Source: Chromera velia (Eukaryota > Sar > Chromeraceae). From it: DNA of 22,169 nucleotides. Shown one piece after another: positions 7,803 through 17,618 of this stretch (the first letter of the stretch is position 1; each line of letters starts with the position of its first letter). The notes beneath the pieces are model-generated. The model ran no database searches and was not told the DNA's origin. It saw only the letters and a list, made by a program, of their open reading frames with translations. A program made the position numbers and the translations under genes. The stretch is taken from the NCBI GenBank assembly GCA_018398765.1, contig JAHBMJ010002210.1, forward strand, positions 1 through 22,169, read 5' to 3'.

Positions 7803-8531
7803 ACCGTAGGATTAGAAAGTGGGTAGACAAGAAAAAAAGGCGAGAAAAGGTATTGGGCAGATCAAACAGGATTGTGGGTGGACCTTCATGAGTCTGTCAC
7901 AATGCAATGAAAGCCAGGTCTTGTTAAATCACTTCTGTTTCCCTTTTTAATTTTTTTTTAAATTATTTGAGATCATTGTCCTGATTCTTCCCTTTTGAAT
8001 GAATGATTCCTCTTTTTGCAAAAATGGGCTCTCCAAACTCCCTTCAGTTGGCATAAACTGCACGAGATCGCACACATACGGGGCATGAAAAATAGCAATG
8101 CACGCGTTATGAACGTGAGCAACATAAAATAGAAAAGAGAGAATAGAGAACCGGGATTGCACCATGCCACACCCTCCGTAGAATGAAGGACTACAAATGA
8201 TCACCTCAATGGCTTGATGAAGCGATTGGCGAGGCGATTGTTGTGTGGCATGCAGGGAGGTCTTGGTAGGTTCTCAATTCAGGGTCTTTTCTGTTTTTTC
8301 ATAAGTCTTCAATCCTTTCTATTCGCTCCAGGACCTTTCCAAGTATTTCCCCCCTCCGTTTGTTCTTTCCCAATTTATTTCTTTTGCTCCTTTTATAGGT
8401 TCCTTTTCAATAATTCTTCCCCTCTACTTGTTCTTTTCCAACAGAACACGTCTCCCTTCAATCGAAAAAACAGTATCTATGCATGCAGTAAGGTAATTAA
8501 GGCAATACAGGCACTGCTCGATGCAACGCAG
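7803..8531. other. No gene seen; insertion flank of the LTR element
   Basis: Open frames here are pyrimidine-rich chance frames, and one runs into the LTR. The last four bases, GCAG (8528-8531), are the left copy of the retroelement target duplication. Confidence 0.5.
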
Positions 8532-9156
8532 TGTTATATAGTAGTGGAACCCCAAACTTTAAAAATAGAAATAAATAGGCCTAAGTACTAGAAGGCCTAG
8601 ACTTAGAATAATACCCGACCAAGCAATACTGAGACACCCGATCGAGCCATATAAAGCTCTAGTCAGAACTAGTATAGAATTCATACAGTGAGAGAGGCCG
8701 AGCTAAAAGACTTATACCATGAGCAAAACCGAGCTAAAGTCCTTTAAGACCTAGTCTTTCGACTCAAAAGTCTTTCAAGCCACGCCGAGATAAAATCATG
8801 CCAAGCCAAGGCCGAGCCAGCCAACCGCGGCCTGTATCACACCAAAGATGGACTGTCGCATGCGCAAAAGACTTTCTGGAAGACTCAATGAGCAACACAA
8901 AGTCTTTCAATCAGCAAAACAAGATCAAAAATCTAAGTGACACTTAAAACAAGATCAGATCGACAGTTCTGCATTTTTTGGAACTCAATTCCCTTTGAGA
9001 AAATCAACCTGCAAACAGTATTGGACACAGCCTTCAGTGTTTGACTCTTACGCTATACAGAGCTTACGTCCTGTCTCTGCCTAAGACTAGGTCCCTTAGA
9101 GATTCTTATAGATTCTGGCTGCCTTCTAACAAATAGGGTTGGAGCAGTATAGAACA
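8532..9156 (+). repeat. 5' LTR
   Basis: This 625-bp LTR starts TGTTATATAGTAGTGG and ends GCAGTATAGAACA. It aligns along its whole length with 14865-15487. It contains the candidate TATA box and a repeated AAAAGACTT motif. The differences from the 3' LTR are scattered substitutions and two short indels, with no large rearrangement. Confidence 0.9.
8649..8655 (+). promoter_or_regulatory. Candidate TATA box of the 5' LTR
   Basis: ATATAAA in the context GAGCCATATAAAGCTC, about 117 bp into the LTR, is kept unchanged in the 3' LTR. Its position fits a U3 promoter; the transcription start cannot be seen. Confidence 0.4.
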
Positions 9157-9158
9157 CG

Positions 9159-9170
9159 TGGTGACGCTTT
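9159..9170 (+). other. Candidate primer-binding site
   Basis: TGGTGACGCTTT begins two bases after the 5' LTR. PBSs start with TGG, the complement of tRNA CCA ends, and lie within a few bases of the LTR. The matching tRNA would end AAAGCGTCACCA; I cannot assign its amino acid. Confidence 0.5.
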
Positions 9171-9179
9171 CAGTGAAAG

Positions 9180-9660
9180 TCGACCCTTCTGTTGCTTTGA
9201 CAAATCCTGCGCCCAGACGAAGAACGGACCTCACGGCGAAGCTCTGTCCAAAACCCTCACAGGGAAAACTGACCCTTCTGTTTCTTTTGCGGAATTGGCA
9301 TCTTGAGAAGAAATGAAGCTCACAGCGAAGCTCTGGCCAAAACTCCAACATACAGAAGACTCCAACTTTGAAGGACCTTTCTGCTCCTTTGTGCAAAACC
9401 CTGCGCTTAAAAAGAAACCGGGCCTTACAGCGAAGCCCTGCCCAAAACTCCCACAGACAAGAATCGACCCTCCTGCTTTCTTTGAGAAAACCTACGCTAC
9501 CAGGAAAATCAGACCCTATGGCGAAGCTCTGCTAAAAACTGAAGAAAAAAAAAGAGAAAGAGAGAGAGAGGGAGAAGCAGCCACTCACTATCACGTACAT
9601 CCCAACCAAACAGCGAAGCTCTGTCTAAAATTCCGACACAAACCAACTAGGAAACCAACC
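9180..9660 (+). repeat. Five diverged tandem units in the element leader
   Basis: The core GCGAAGCYCTG recurs at 9236, 9325, 9430, 9521 and 9613 (spacing 89, 105, 91, 92). It is followed each time by variants of YCMAAACTCC and later CGACCCTTCTG / TTTGNGAAAACC. The 116-aa frame at 9313-9663 simply reads through these units (LTAKLWPKLQ, then LTAKPCPKLPQ) and the opposite strand is open too, so I treat it as repeat rather than gene. Confidence 0.65.
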
Positions 9661-12548
9661 TGAAGAGACGGTGAGGGGAGGAAACAGCAACCATCACACA
9701 ACCACCTGAGGGACACCTGTCCTTCATACTTGGGTGGATAGCGGCCAAAGAGGAACTCTCCAACAGCAAAAAGAGAGCAAAGATGATCACAAACACTACG
9801 ATCAGGAGGGCAGCACACGTTTTCACCGGAATTAAAGAGCGCGAGGAGCAAGGACATTGTGAAGATGCGCTGACTAACGGAACCATGAAGGGCGGAGAGA
9901 GTAAGAGGAGAGTTCACACTACGGTAAAGTCGTCATTTGAGTCAGGGACACCTTACAACCCATTTTTGTTTTCACATAGATGATTCGCAAACACACGAGA
10001 AAGACACGAGGCGAATTGAAGTATGTTGCATCAATCTTAACAGGATCGGAAAGACGCAATACAAAGAGTCAAATGAAAAAAAAAACCGGAACAAACGAAA
10101 ACAAGTCCACCTTGACCATCAAAACAGAGTCTTCAACACTCTCGGTGCACAGAAGAAGGAATGGTGAGGAAACATAAGAACGTACACAAACACGCATACA
10201 TACATTATCAAAGCAAGAGACTTAGGCGGCACAGTGAAAGCATACACTCTGAACGGTATCTTCTCTGTTCTGATCTCTATCCTAACTGAAAAAGAAAAAA
10301 AAAGAGAGAGAGAGACGAAGTTATGAGCACAGAAAGTCACGACTGCGAATAATCCAAAAAGGAATAAATGTACGAATGGTGTAGATCCCTGTGTGCCTCA
10401 GCCTTCCCCTCTCAAAGATTTGCAGCCAGCCAACAGCATCATAGCCGCAGAAATCGGCCCGACGATGCAAGCGTACAACGATCAAGAAATCGAGCTGACC
10501 GAGCAGGGATGAACGAGCCAAAGCGGGCATTGGCCCCACCACTCCATTGGAGCACGCCCAGTCTGAGGGGAGCACCCGCCTCCAATCACCAACTGCACGT
10601 ACAAACAGAGAAAAAGAAGGGGGGAGGAAGAAGGGGATCAAATCCCTCAAGCAACGTACAGAAGAAGAAAACACACTCAAGATGGAAGGGAAGGAGGAAC
10701 GAACAAACGAATGAAAAAGGGTCAATCGGACTCTGATTTAGATGAAAACAAAAGAGCATATCAAGTCGAGAAAGTCTCTGAAAAAAGGGAAATATAAAAG
10801 AAATACTTAGTACCTGATCAAATACAAGGGATGGAAGAAAGGATACTGGACCAACGAGAAAGATATGGCTTGCCCTGACCAATTTCCCCCCCCATCAACG
10901 AAAACTCGAAAAAAAAGAAAAAAAATAAACACAACGGGGGCACCTCCTGACCCAACCAGGGAAGGAGACTGGAGAGAGCAAGGAAGTCCTCGATGCATAC
11001 CCGAGTAAGAAAGAAACCCGATCTGCGCACGTGCAAATATGGATGATGCGATTATCTTTCTCTCTCCTCCGCTCTCCTCATTCCCGAACAAACCACTGCT
11101 CTACCACCCTTAACTGCTTGACCACAACAAACCAAAACAAAAGAAGAAACGCTCAGGACGAGAGCTAATTACAGAGAGGCTCACACAGCTGAAGGGGGGT
11201 AAGAATTGAGGATAGATAAGGGGAGAAATACAAAGGAAAATAAGGGAAGAAGGGTAAGGTCAAACTGACTGACCTTCCTGCCTGACCTTTCTGCTTAATC
11301 GAAGCGGTCAGAACAGACGAAAAGGAAAGAATGTGCCATCTCTCTCAAAAAAAACCATCACAGACAAGCAGACCAACTTATCTGGCTGAGGGAAGAGTGG
11401 CAATGGGGAAGAAAATTGGAGGAAGGAAGGAAGAACGGATAGGCAGACTGAATGACTGACCTTCATCAAGTCATCGGCACGAAACGGAAGCGCCTGCACA
11501 AAAGGGAGAGACACCAGCCTCCAGATAGCAAGAACGGATGCCAGAGGGTGCAAATGAGTCTCTGCACGCAAGCAGAGGGAGAGAGAAAGGAGTTGAAGGG
11601 GTGGAGAAGTGTGGAGAAAAGAGGAATGAAAAGGAGATGGCAAATACATGTATGTGTGAAAAGGTCAGTCAATCATGATCCGACCTCGCCTCAATCACTT
11701 TCTGTCCATGAAACCGAAGACCCAATGAGAAGACGAGAAAAAGAATAACACTGACAGATCTGTAAGAGGGAGAAGGAAGCTGAAGGAAGTAGGAAAAAGA
11801 AGAAGATAGAGGATGAATAGGGAAGGAGGAGATGACGGGTATGACCAACTTACCTTCATAACTTGCGCTTCGACTTACCTTCACGATAGCCAATGCAATC
11901 GGAGCCACTCCCAAATGCACACTCGGTAAGACCCACGACACAGCACTCGCTGAAGGATGCTTTTTCCTTAAACGAAGGGAAAAGACAGCACGGGAGGGAA
12001 ACCAGAAGAAAAGAAAAAAGAAAGTACATGGGAGTGACTCCGACTGACTTGCTCAAAAAGAAAAAAAAAAAAAAGAGGCCGCACAACGCCTGGGTCTGAA
12101 CTCGTGCTAACCGGAGAGACCCGCAAAACAAATGGAAGAAAGATCGACCCAAAGGAAGTCAAGAACAACGATGAAGTGCTGCTAAACAAGGAAAAGGAAG
12201 GCTGAAAAGGGAATCTCAAGTCAAGACTTAAGAAGAAAAGGGATTAAAGAGAAGGAGACGACAGAAGAGAAAAGAGCGAAGGACGACATACAGTAGATAA
12301 GGGAAAGAAAGCATAGACTGACTGGAAGATAGTGAACCCAGAGGCGCTACCATCAGAAAACTGCAAAAAAGCAGGAAAAAAAAAAACAGAAAACAAGAAG
12401 TGAAAAAGAAAAAAAACGTTTCAGAAGGCATGCGGTGCTTCGCAAGTGCAATACCGGTGCGGTTTTTGTTTGGACCACGCGATCCCGATCAAGGGAGAAG
12501 GAGAAAGTTACCCCTACACGGTGAGGAAAAAACATAGACAACCTCGTT
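9660..12548 (+). other. Purine-rich interior of the LTR element, no gene recognised
   Basis: The plus strand is dominated by A and G (many GAAGGAAGAA and AGAGAGAGA tracts), so minus-strand frames read as Phe/Ser/Leu/Pro runs and plus-strand frames as Lys/Glu/Arg runs. I see no retroelement domain in any frame. Sequences of the type ACTGACCTTC recur at about 11270, 11455 and, more weakly, 11665, 11845 and 12035, hinting at an old repeat of roughly 190 bp. Confidence 0.5.
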
Positions 12549-12561
12549 GTGAGATCTTCCC

Positions 12562-12792
12562 ATGACGAGCGGCCAGAAAAAGAGAAGGGAATATACAAGC
12601 AAGGTCTCACAGGCTGTATTAGACGATGCCACGCGCATGCGGAAGCGCCGACTGACCGTCGAAGAATTTCCGGTCGCTTGGTCTTCCCCCGCTCTACAAG
12701 TAGATCTGGAGCAAGTGCGATGCCCTGCGACGATAGAGAGGCAGGAGGAGAAAACTTTGAAAGGGGGCATGTGCAAAACCAGGGATGCGTGA
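12562..12792 (+). CDS. Short ORF ending at an internal polypurine block
   Basis: This 76-codon frame has more protein-like composition than its surroundings (KVSQAVLDDATRMRKRRL, VEEFPVAWSSPALQVDLEQV). Its end, EEKTLKGGMCKTRDA, overlaps the polypurine-tract-like block at 12754-12773. In LTR elements the polyprotein often ends close to the polypurine tract, so this may be the last piece of a lost pol-type ORF. That is inference from position only. An overlapping frame (12549-12848) and the minus strand are also open, so coding status is uncertain. No domain is recognised. Confidence 0.3.
   Translation: MTSGQKKRREYTSKVSQAVLDDATRMRKRRLTVEEFPVAWSSPALQVDLEQVRCPATIERQEEKTLKGGMCKTRDA
12754..12773 (+). 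other. Internal copy of the polypurine-tract block
   Basis: ACTTTGAAAGGGGGCATGTG matches the block at the 3' LTR junction (14847-14866) at 19 of 20 positions. It could be a central polypurine tract for second plus-strand priming or a relic of a nested or duplicated 3' end. Confidence 0.5.
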
Positions 12793-12849
12793 TGGATAGA
12801 GTAGGCAAGCAAGCAGAATGCTCTCTCCGGCTATCCACACCACTATGAT

Positions 12850-13825
12850 TGACATTTAAAGCGCGCAATAGTACTATCAAACTAGGCGAGGCTGTAAGCA
12901 AGAACGACGAGACGGCCACTCGCAGAGTCGGACGCGTGCTCGGATCGGCTGACTTAGAGGATCATTAAATAGCACCTGAGACGAAATAAATACAACAAAA
13001 AGAAAGAAAGAAACAAAGGGAGAGACACCGCATGAAAGACAGTAAACGCTGTATCAGTCGCTCACAATGGGAGGGTCATCAGTCTGCAGGGACGCCTACA
13101 GACATAAGTGAGTGGGGATGCCCACGAATAAACCCCCAGAAGAACTGACAATGCCAAGCAGAAGTGCTCTCCAAAATAGAAGATCTTGGAAGAAGAAGAT
13201 ACCCAATCCTGAAAAGAGCCGCATCACAGATGGAAAGGTTGAGGCAAACAGAGGCACAGCGACAAACACAGCAAGAGAAAAGACGGAAAAGGCTCATAGG
13301 AGTCAAGCTGACCACTAACTGGCAAAAAAACGTACGAAAGACAGTCAGACAAGTACTCTTGACGGATAAAAAAGATAATAGTACGTAGGAAGGGACAACC
13401 TTGGACATAGCAGGAGGAAACAAGCAATGGAAGAAAAGGAGACGGCTTAGCAACATCATCAGTCTGAACCATCACCAAACAGAAAAAGAAGCGAAGCAGG
13501 AAGACTGGGAAGTACAAAACTATAAGGGAGTCTTCCATTTCAAGCTAGTCATAAAAGACTTCAAGGGGGGCAAGCACGATAACCGCGCGAGGCGCAAAGA
13601 AAGACTTAACATGTTGAGGGTAAAAGAATAGAAAAAGACTTGAAATGTGCATAAAAAGACTTCCAAATTTCACAACTGACGAGATTTCTTTGGTAACTTT
13701 CTTCCGACAGATCACACATTCCAACCAACTTTCTCCCAAATAAAACCCAAATCAGCACAAACCAGAAGCCTTGTCGCGAAACAACTTTTGAACGAACAAT
13801 CACTCTCTTCGTACAAACTGTCAAC
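12850..13825 (+). other. Element interior without recognised gene
   Basis: This stretch is purine-rich with several overlapping short frames on both strands and no clear winner. AAAAGACTT recurs (13552, 13636, 13656), a motif also found in the LTRs. CTTTCTTCCGACAG (13696-13709) looks like a splice acceptor about 115 bp before the ATG of the acidic ORF. Confidence 0.4.
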
Positions 13826-14350
13826 ATGGATAAAAGGGAAGTCAAACCTCTCTGGAAAGGATATCCTCACAGTTCTGCGTCGAGCCCGGACTCTCTCCCT
13901 GACCACCCTTCCACCGAACTACCATCAATCAAAGTCAAAGAAGAGGAGGTAGAGGCAGCTTCAGTGACTGTAAATGCTGACCTTGGGGACGAGGACCATG
14001 AGGGTATGTTCAGCTCGCCCGACAACGAAGAGGAACAGCCCAAGGGGGATCAACCCCTCAAGGTTGAGCCCTATCACCCATACAACACTAGACTCATATC
14101 CGGTATCATCCCCAGGGTGCTGATTAGTACCATGCTCCTCGCCATGCTCAAGGACTATGAAGAAGACCAGGCAAAGAAGGCCAAGAAGGCAAAGAAGACA
14201 GCCGATCCGTCTGAAGAGGAAGCTGAAGAGAGGTGCCAGGAACACATGGACGATGAAGATTTTGGCTACGACCGTGATGACGATGATTCTGACTGGGAAC
14301 CCGAACCACCTAAGAAGACCCAGAGTCATCAAGAGGGAGTGAACAGCTGA
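13826..14350 (+). CDS. Acidic 174-aa protein encoded by the LTR element
   Basis: ATG at 13826 has A at -3 and G at +4. The protein starts MDKREVKPLWKGYP, then has a Ser/Pro stretch (SSASSPDSLPDHPSTELPS) and an acidic section. A hydrophobic segment follows (LISGIIPRVLISTMLLAML, about residues 89-107), then a Lys-rich run (KKAKKAKKTAD) and an acidic tail (DDEDFGYDRDDDDSDWEPEP). No retroviral-type domain is seen. It is the longest plausible plus-strand frame in the element and lies where an accessory or env-position ORF would lie, about 500 bp before the 3' LTR. The acceptor-like site at 13696-13709 could give a spliced mRNA. The low-complexity charge pattern leaves some chance that it is not translated. 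Confidence 0.5.
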   Translation: MDKREVKPLWKGYPHSSASSPDSLPDHPSTELPSIKVKEEEVEAASVTVNADLGDEDHEGMFSSPDNEEEQPKGDQPLKVEPYHPYNTRLISGIIPRVLISTMLLAMLKDYEEDQAKKAKKAKKTADPSEEEAEERCQEHMDDEDFGYDRDDDDSDWEPEPPKKTQSHQEGVNS

Positions 14351-14711
14351 AGAAGAGGGAAAAGAGGGGATATGCGATTCCTTTCTCTTCAGACTAACTT
14401 TCGTCTGACTGTCATTTTGCCTGACCGTTGATTTACCCGAATGTCATTTCGCATGCATGCAGGAGTTTCAGTAAAAAATAATTTGCACGCATGCATGCAT
14501 GACAATGCGCGAGAATTAATCCTCGAACTCAGAATAAAATGTGTTCTTAGCGAGGGAATCTGGCCGCCCACGATAGGGCCCGCGGGACATGCCCCAAAAA
14601 CCAGTGGTCCACCGGTTTTTTTCCAAGGGTTCGTGGAAGTGAGGGAATGCATGCATGAAGCGGTATAGCAATAAATTTGATTGATTACGCACGTGAGGCA
14701 TCAGACTGCAC

Positions 14712-14767
14712 CTGGGTCCCATGTAATTAAGGGTAAAGCGTACCCTACATGGTCTGAGCAGACCCAG
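14712..14767 (+). other. Imperfect hairpin upstream of the 3' LTR
   Basis: Three stem blocks pair in order: CTGGGTC with GACCCAG, CCATGTA with TACATGG, GGGTA with TACCC, around loop AAGCG. Bulges are ATTAA on the left arm and TCTGAGCA on the right. The structure would form in element RNA about 100 nt before the polypurine tract. Confidence 0.55.
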
Positions 14768-14851
14768 CATGGAATACCTTCATATGACAGACCTTCCATA
14801 TATGCTAATACATATCATAGTAATTTATTTGGGCGTGGAACCCCAAACTTT

Positions 14852-14860
14852 AAAAGGGGG
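14852..14860 (+). other. Polypurine tract of the LTR element
   Basis: AAAAGGGGG lies four bases (CATG) before the 3' LTR start TGTTATATAG. The preceding GTGGAACCCCAAACTTTAAAA repeats the bases found 12-32 nt inside the LTR. Confidence 0.7.
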
Positions 14861-14864
14861 CATG

Positions 14865-15487
14865 TGTTATATAGTAGTGGAACCCCAAATTTTAAAAATA
14901 GAAATAAATAGGCCTAAGTACTAGAAGGCCTAGACTTAGAATAATACCCGACCAAGCAATACTGAGACACCCGATCGAGCCATATAAAGCTCTAGTCAGG
15001 GCTAGTATGGAATTCATGCAGTGAGAGAGGCCGAGCTAAAAGACTTATACCGTGAGCAAAGCTGAGCTAAAGTCCTTAAGACCTAGTCTTTCGACTCAAA
15101 AGTCTTTCGAGCTATGCCGAGATAAAATCATGCCAAGCCAAGGCTGAGCCAGCCAACACGGCCTGCATCACACCAAAGATGGACTGTCGCATGCGCAAAA
15201 GACTTTCTGGAAGACTCAATGAGCAACACAAAGTCTTTCAATCAGCAAAACAAGATCAAAAATCCATGTAATACTTAAAACAAGATCAGATCGACAGTTC
15301 TGCATTTTTTGGAACTCAATTCCCTTTGAGAAAATCAACCTGCAAACAGTATTGGACAGAGCCTTCAGTGTTTGACTCTTACGCTATATAGAGCTTACGT
15401 CCTGTCTCTGCCTAAGACTAGGTCCCTTAGAGATTTTTATAGATTCTGGCTGCCTTCTGACGAATAGGGTCGGAGCAGTACAGAACA
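14865..15487 (+). repeat. 3' LTR
   Basis: This 623-bp copy of the 5' LTR starts TGTTATATAGTAGTGG and ends GCAGTACAGAACA, followed by the right target duplication GCAG (15488-15491). Differences from the 5' copy are mainly C/T and A/G changes, clustered near TCCATGTAATAC (about 15263-15274). Confidence 0.9.
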
Positions 15488-15491
15488 GCAG

Positions 15492-15983
15492 AGGCATGCA
15501 AAGGAAGAGATACACGGAAATTTACCCACTGATCCTTTTTTCTACATATATGAGCAGGCTTTGGCCGATCTGCTCAGACTATACCCTTCTAGAATAGTTA
15601 ACGCATATTGCCTTTCCCTCATCTTATCTTGCCGTTGCTGTTCTTTGCACACTCATAGGTAGAAAGCTTGAAAGGCGGAAGGAGAATGATATGATACAAA
15701 CTGTATGAGAAAGAGGAAGTGTTGCAAAGTGTTGCTTAGTTAGACAACCCCTCTCTTTCTTTGTTTGTCATTGTCTGGGAAGACAAGCGCTTTACAGCAC
15801 CATGCAAATATAGTCCAGCACTCTTTTGTTGGTTAGCCGAGTTCTGGAGTGATTCAGGACGTTCGTCCTCTTATGGGAAGTTGTCGTTGCGGATGTTGTA
15901 CGACGGTGATGCATGTTGGAGTATAATATGCATACATGTTGCGTGAGGTCTAAGATACATGTTGTAAGTCAAAGGCCCGTGTT
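15492..15983. other. No gene seen
   Basis: No credible ORF or RNA. CAGGCTTTGGCCGATCTGCT and nearby sequences show weak dyad symmetry only. Confidence 0.5.
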
Positions 15984-15991
15984 AGCCACTG

Positions 15992-16176
15992 CAGGCTTTC
16001 TAGAGCGGCCATTTTTAGCACCGCGGCTACGCTACGGTTCCTTTCAGGCCCCTTCATAGCGGCGCCCCCTCCCATTTGGGACATAGCCCCGCGTATACCG
16101 TAAAAACCGTTTTTTCTGAGCGCCGCACTGCGGCTACCCCACTTGACCGTAAACGCCGCGGTGTCTAGAAAGCCTA
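15992..16176. mobile_element. 185-bp hAT-like MITE
   Basis: The left end reads CAGGCTTTCTAGA and the right end, reverse complemented, TAGGCTTTCTAGA: inverted repeats of 13 bp that differ only at the first base. Sub-terminal GCGGC/GCCGCGG blocks add further symmetry. It is flanked by a perfect 8-bp duplication AGCCACTG (15984-15991 and 16177-16184). CAGG termini with 8-bp duplications are characteristic of hAT transposons. The GC-rich interior contrasts with its surroundings and has no ORF, so it must have been moved by a transposase encoded elsewhere. Confidence 0.8.
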
Positions 16177-16184
16177 AGCCACTG

Positions 16185-17618
16185 GCTATAACGTTTGTAT
16201 CCCGTAAAGACCCCAGAAAGTGAATTTAGTTGTGGCCACGTTAGCTTTCGTTAGCCCGCGGCTTACGTTTTAGCCGCTTTTGACCTGCAAATCTACTATG
16301 AACACGCGAAGACGTTAGTCATAAAACCATCTTCGACAGCCTTCGATCAAGCGTAGCTTAGTATCAGGGAGGTATCCGGGACCCCCTCGATTACCATGTA
16401 CGCGCTGGTTACTAAATACTTGGTAATGGACTATAGTGAAATTGCTCGACACCGTCAGTAGTTCCTCCTAACTGTAGTGTGCTTAAAAAAATAATTGCCT
16501 AAAAATTAAACTGAAATCGGTTTTTAATTTTCTGTTTTTTTTGTTGTTTGTTTGTTTTATTTTCAATATGTAAAATCTGGGCCCAGTTGAAATCTCTCAC
16601 CTTAGTCAGGACCCTAGCTCTTAGTCTAGCCTAGGGTCTACTACCCGGTCTAGCTTCCACTTAGTAGCAACTAGTTTGACGATGCGAAGGTCACTTTTCA
16701 TTTCATGAAGTGTGCATCCGCCCGGTACAGTTCTGTTTCCCCTTTTCAATAGCTCTTGCTGCAAAAGCAGGAAAAAAATACGACAGACAGTCACGCGCAT
16801 CAGCTGACGCGATCTGACGCGCCTTCATGCAGCGAAACGAAATGGAACAGTGGACCACACAGGCAATCCGAACAAATTTCAAGTGATGCATTTTACTCAG
16901 CACAACTTCATGGATAAGGTGCACATCATGCAGCACATGCAGGTGCGATTGCAAGTGATAAAGCACGGGCAGGTAAAAAGCACACCGAAGCTTCACCCAG
17001 CCGGATGAAACACACCTGTCAGAGGGAAGACAGGAAGTGAGGGAGGGGGGGGCCCGGGGACTCAGCTGGAACCAGATGGTACAGTCCCCTCTCTCACTTA
17101 CGCACAGACGTGTGAAAATGCAATCAAAAAGGAAGCCCAGAGACAATTAATGCAGAAAAAGAAAAAGGGATGGATGAAATTATATCGTGCAAAAAAAACA
17201 AAAAAAACGTCTTCGAGAAATGGACGCAGGACCCTTGACAGAAAAAACACAGAGAAGCCGTCTATTACCATCATTTCTGGCCCATCTGTCTCTTTCTGCA
17301 CGCATTCCCATATGACTCTTCCCGCCCGCCCCCCTCTTCATCTACCCCCTCAAGAACTCTCGACGAGCACGAATAGAACAAACGGAAACAGTTCTGTAAC
17401 TGTTGTGTTGGCTTTTCTTGCTTGCAAAAAGGGGGATGGAGGAGCCGGTGTTTCACCAAAGACGAGAAGGAACGAGAGCCGCTCTGGACACTGATAAGAG
17501 TCTGCCGCAGACTGGTCGTCTACGTGCACCCAAACAGACGTACAGCCTGAGGCAGACAGGCAGGCAGACAGATTGACAGACAGACAGCGAGAGGGCAAAA
17601 AGGATCTGCATGAACTAC
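16185..17618. other. Intergenic stretch downstream of the MYND gene
   Basis: No gene can be supported. Contents: an ACGTTAGC-type palindromic patch (16239-16275), T-rich sequence near 16510-16560, a partly symmetric CTAG-rich patch (16605-16650), and a weak exon-like block on the plus strand (about 16897-16971, between a CAG and CAG|GTAAAA). A (CAGA)n tract at about 17551-17588 lies within or just beyond the likely 3' UTR of the MYND gene. Confidence 0.4.

Larger units (their letters stand above)
8532..15487 (+). mobile_element. LTR retrotransposon lacking recognisable gag-pol (LARD-like)
   Basis: Two direct repeats (8532-9156 and 14865-15487) begin TGTTATATAG and end in AGAACA, the TG...CA termini expected of LTRs. 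They are flanked by the 4-bp duplication GCAG (8528-8531 and 15488-15491). A primer-binding-site candidate follows the 5' LTR and a polypurine tract precedes the 3' LTR, which sets the plus orientation. In the 5.7-kb interior I find no frame with reverse transcriptase, protease, RNase H or integrase features; the longest plausible plus-strand ORF is 174 aa. This matches a large retrotransposon derivative, mobilised in trans, or an element whose coding region was replaced. By eye the LTRs differ at about 27 of 625 positions, mostly transitions, so the insertion is not recent. Confidence 0.9.

Noticed and set aside
8214-8591. 125-codon plus-strand ORF
   Set aside because: Phe/Ser/Pro-rich composition from pyrimidine tracts, and it runs 60 bp into the LTR, so its end is set by the insertion.
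10119-13906. Many long minus-strand frames inside the LTR element
   Set aside because: They are low-complexity Phe/Ser/Leu/Pro translations of the purine-rich strand's complement and overlap in several frames at once.
16897-16971. Short plus-strand exon candidate (HNFMDKVHIMQHMQVRLQVI)
   Set aside because: Flanked by CAG and CAG|GTAAAA and open in frame, but there is no partner exon and the opposite strand is open as well.
16703-17146. 147-codon minus-strand ORF
   Set aside because: Long but with Cys/His/Ser-rich, random-looking composition and no motif; the opposite strand is partly open too.
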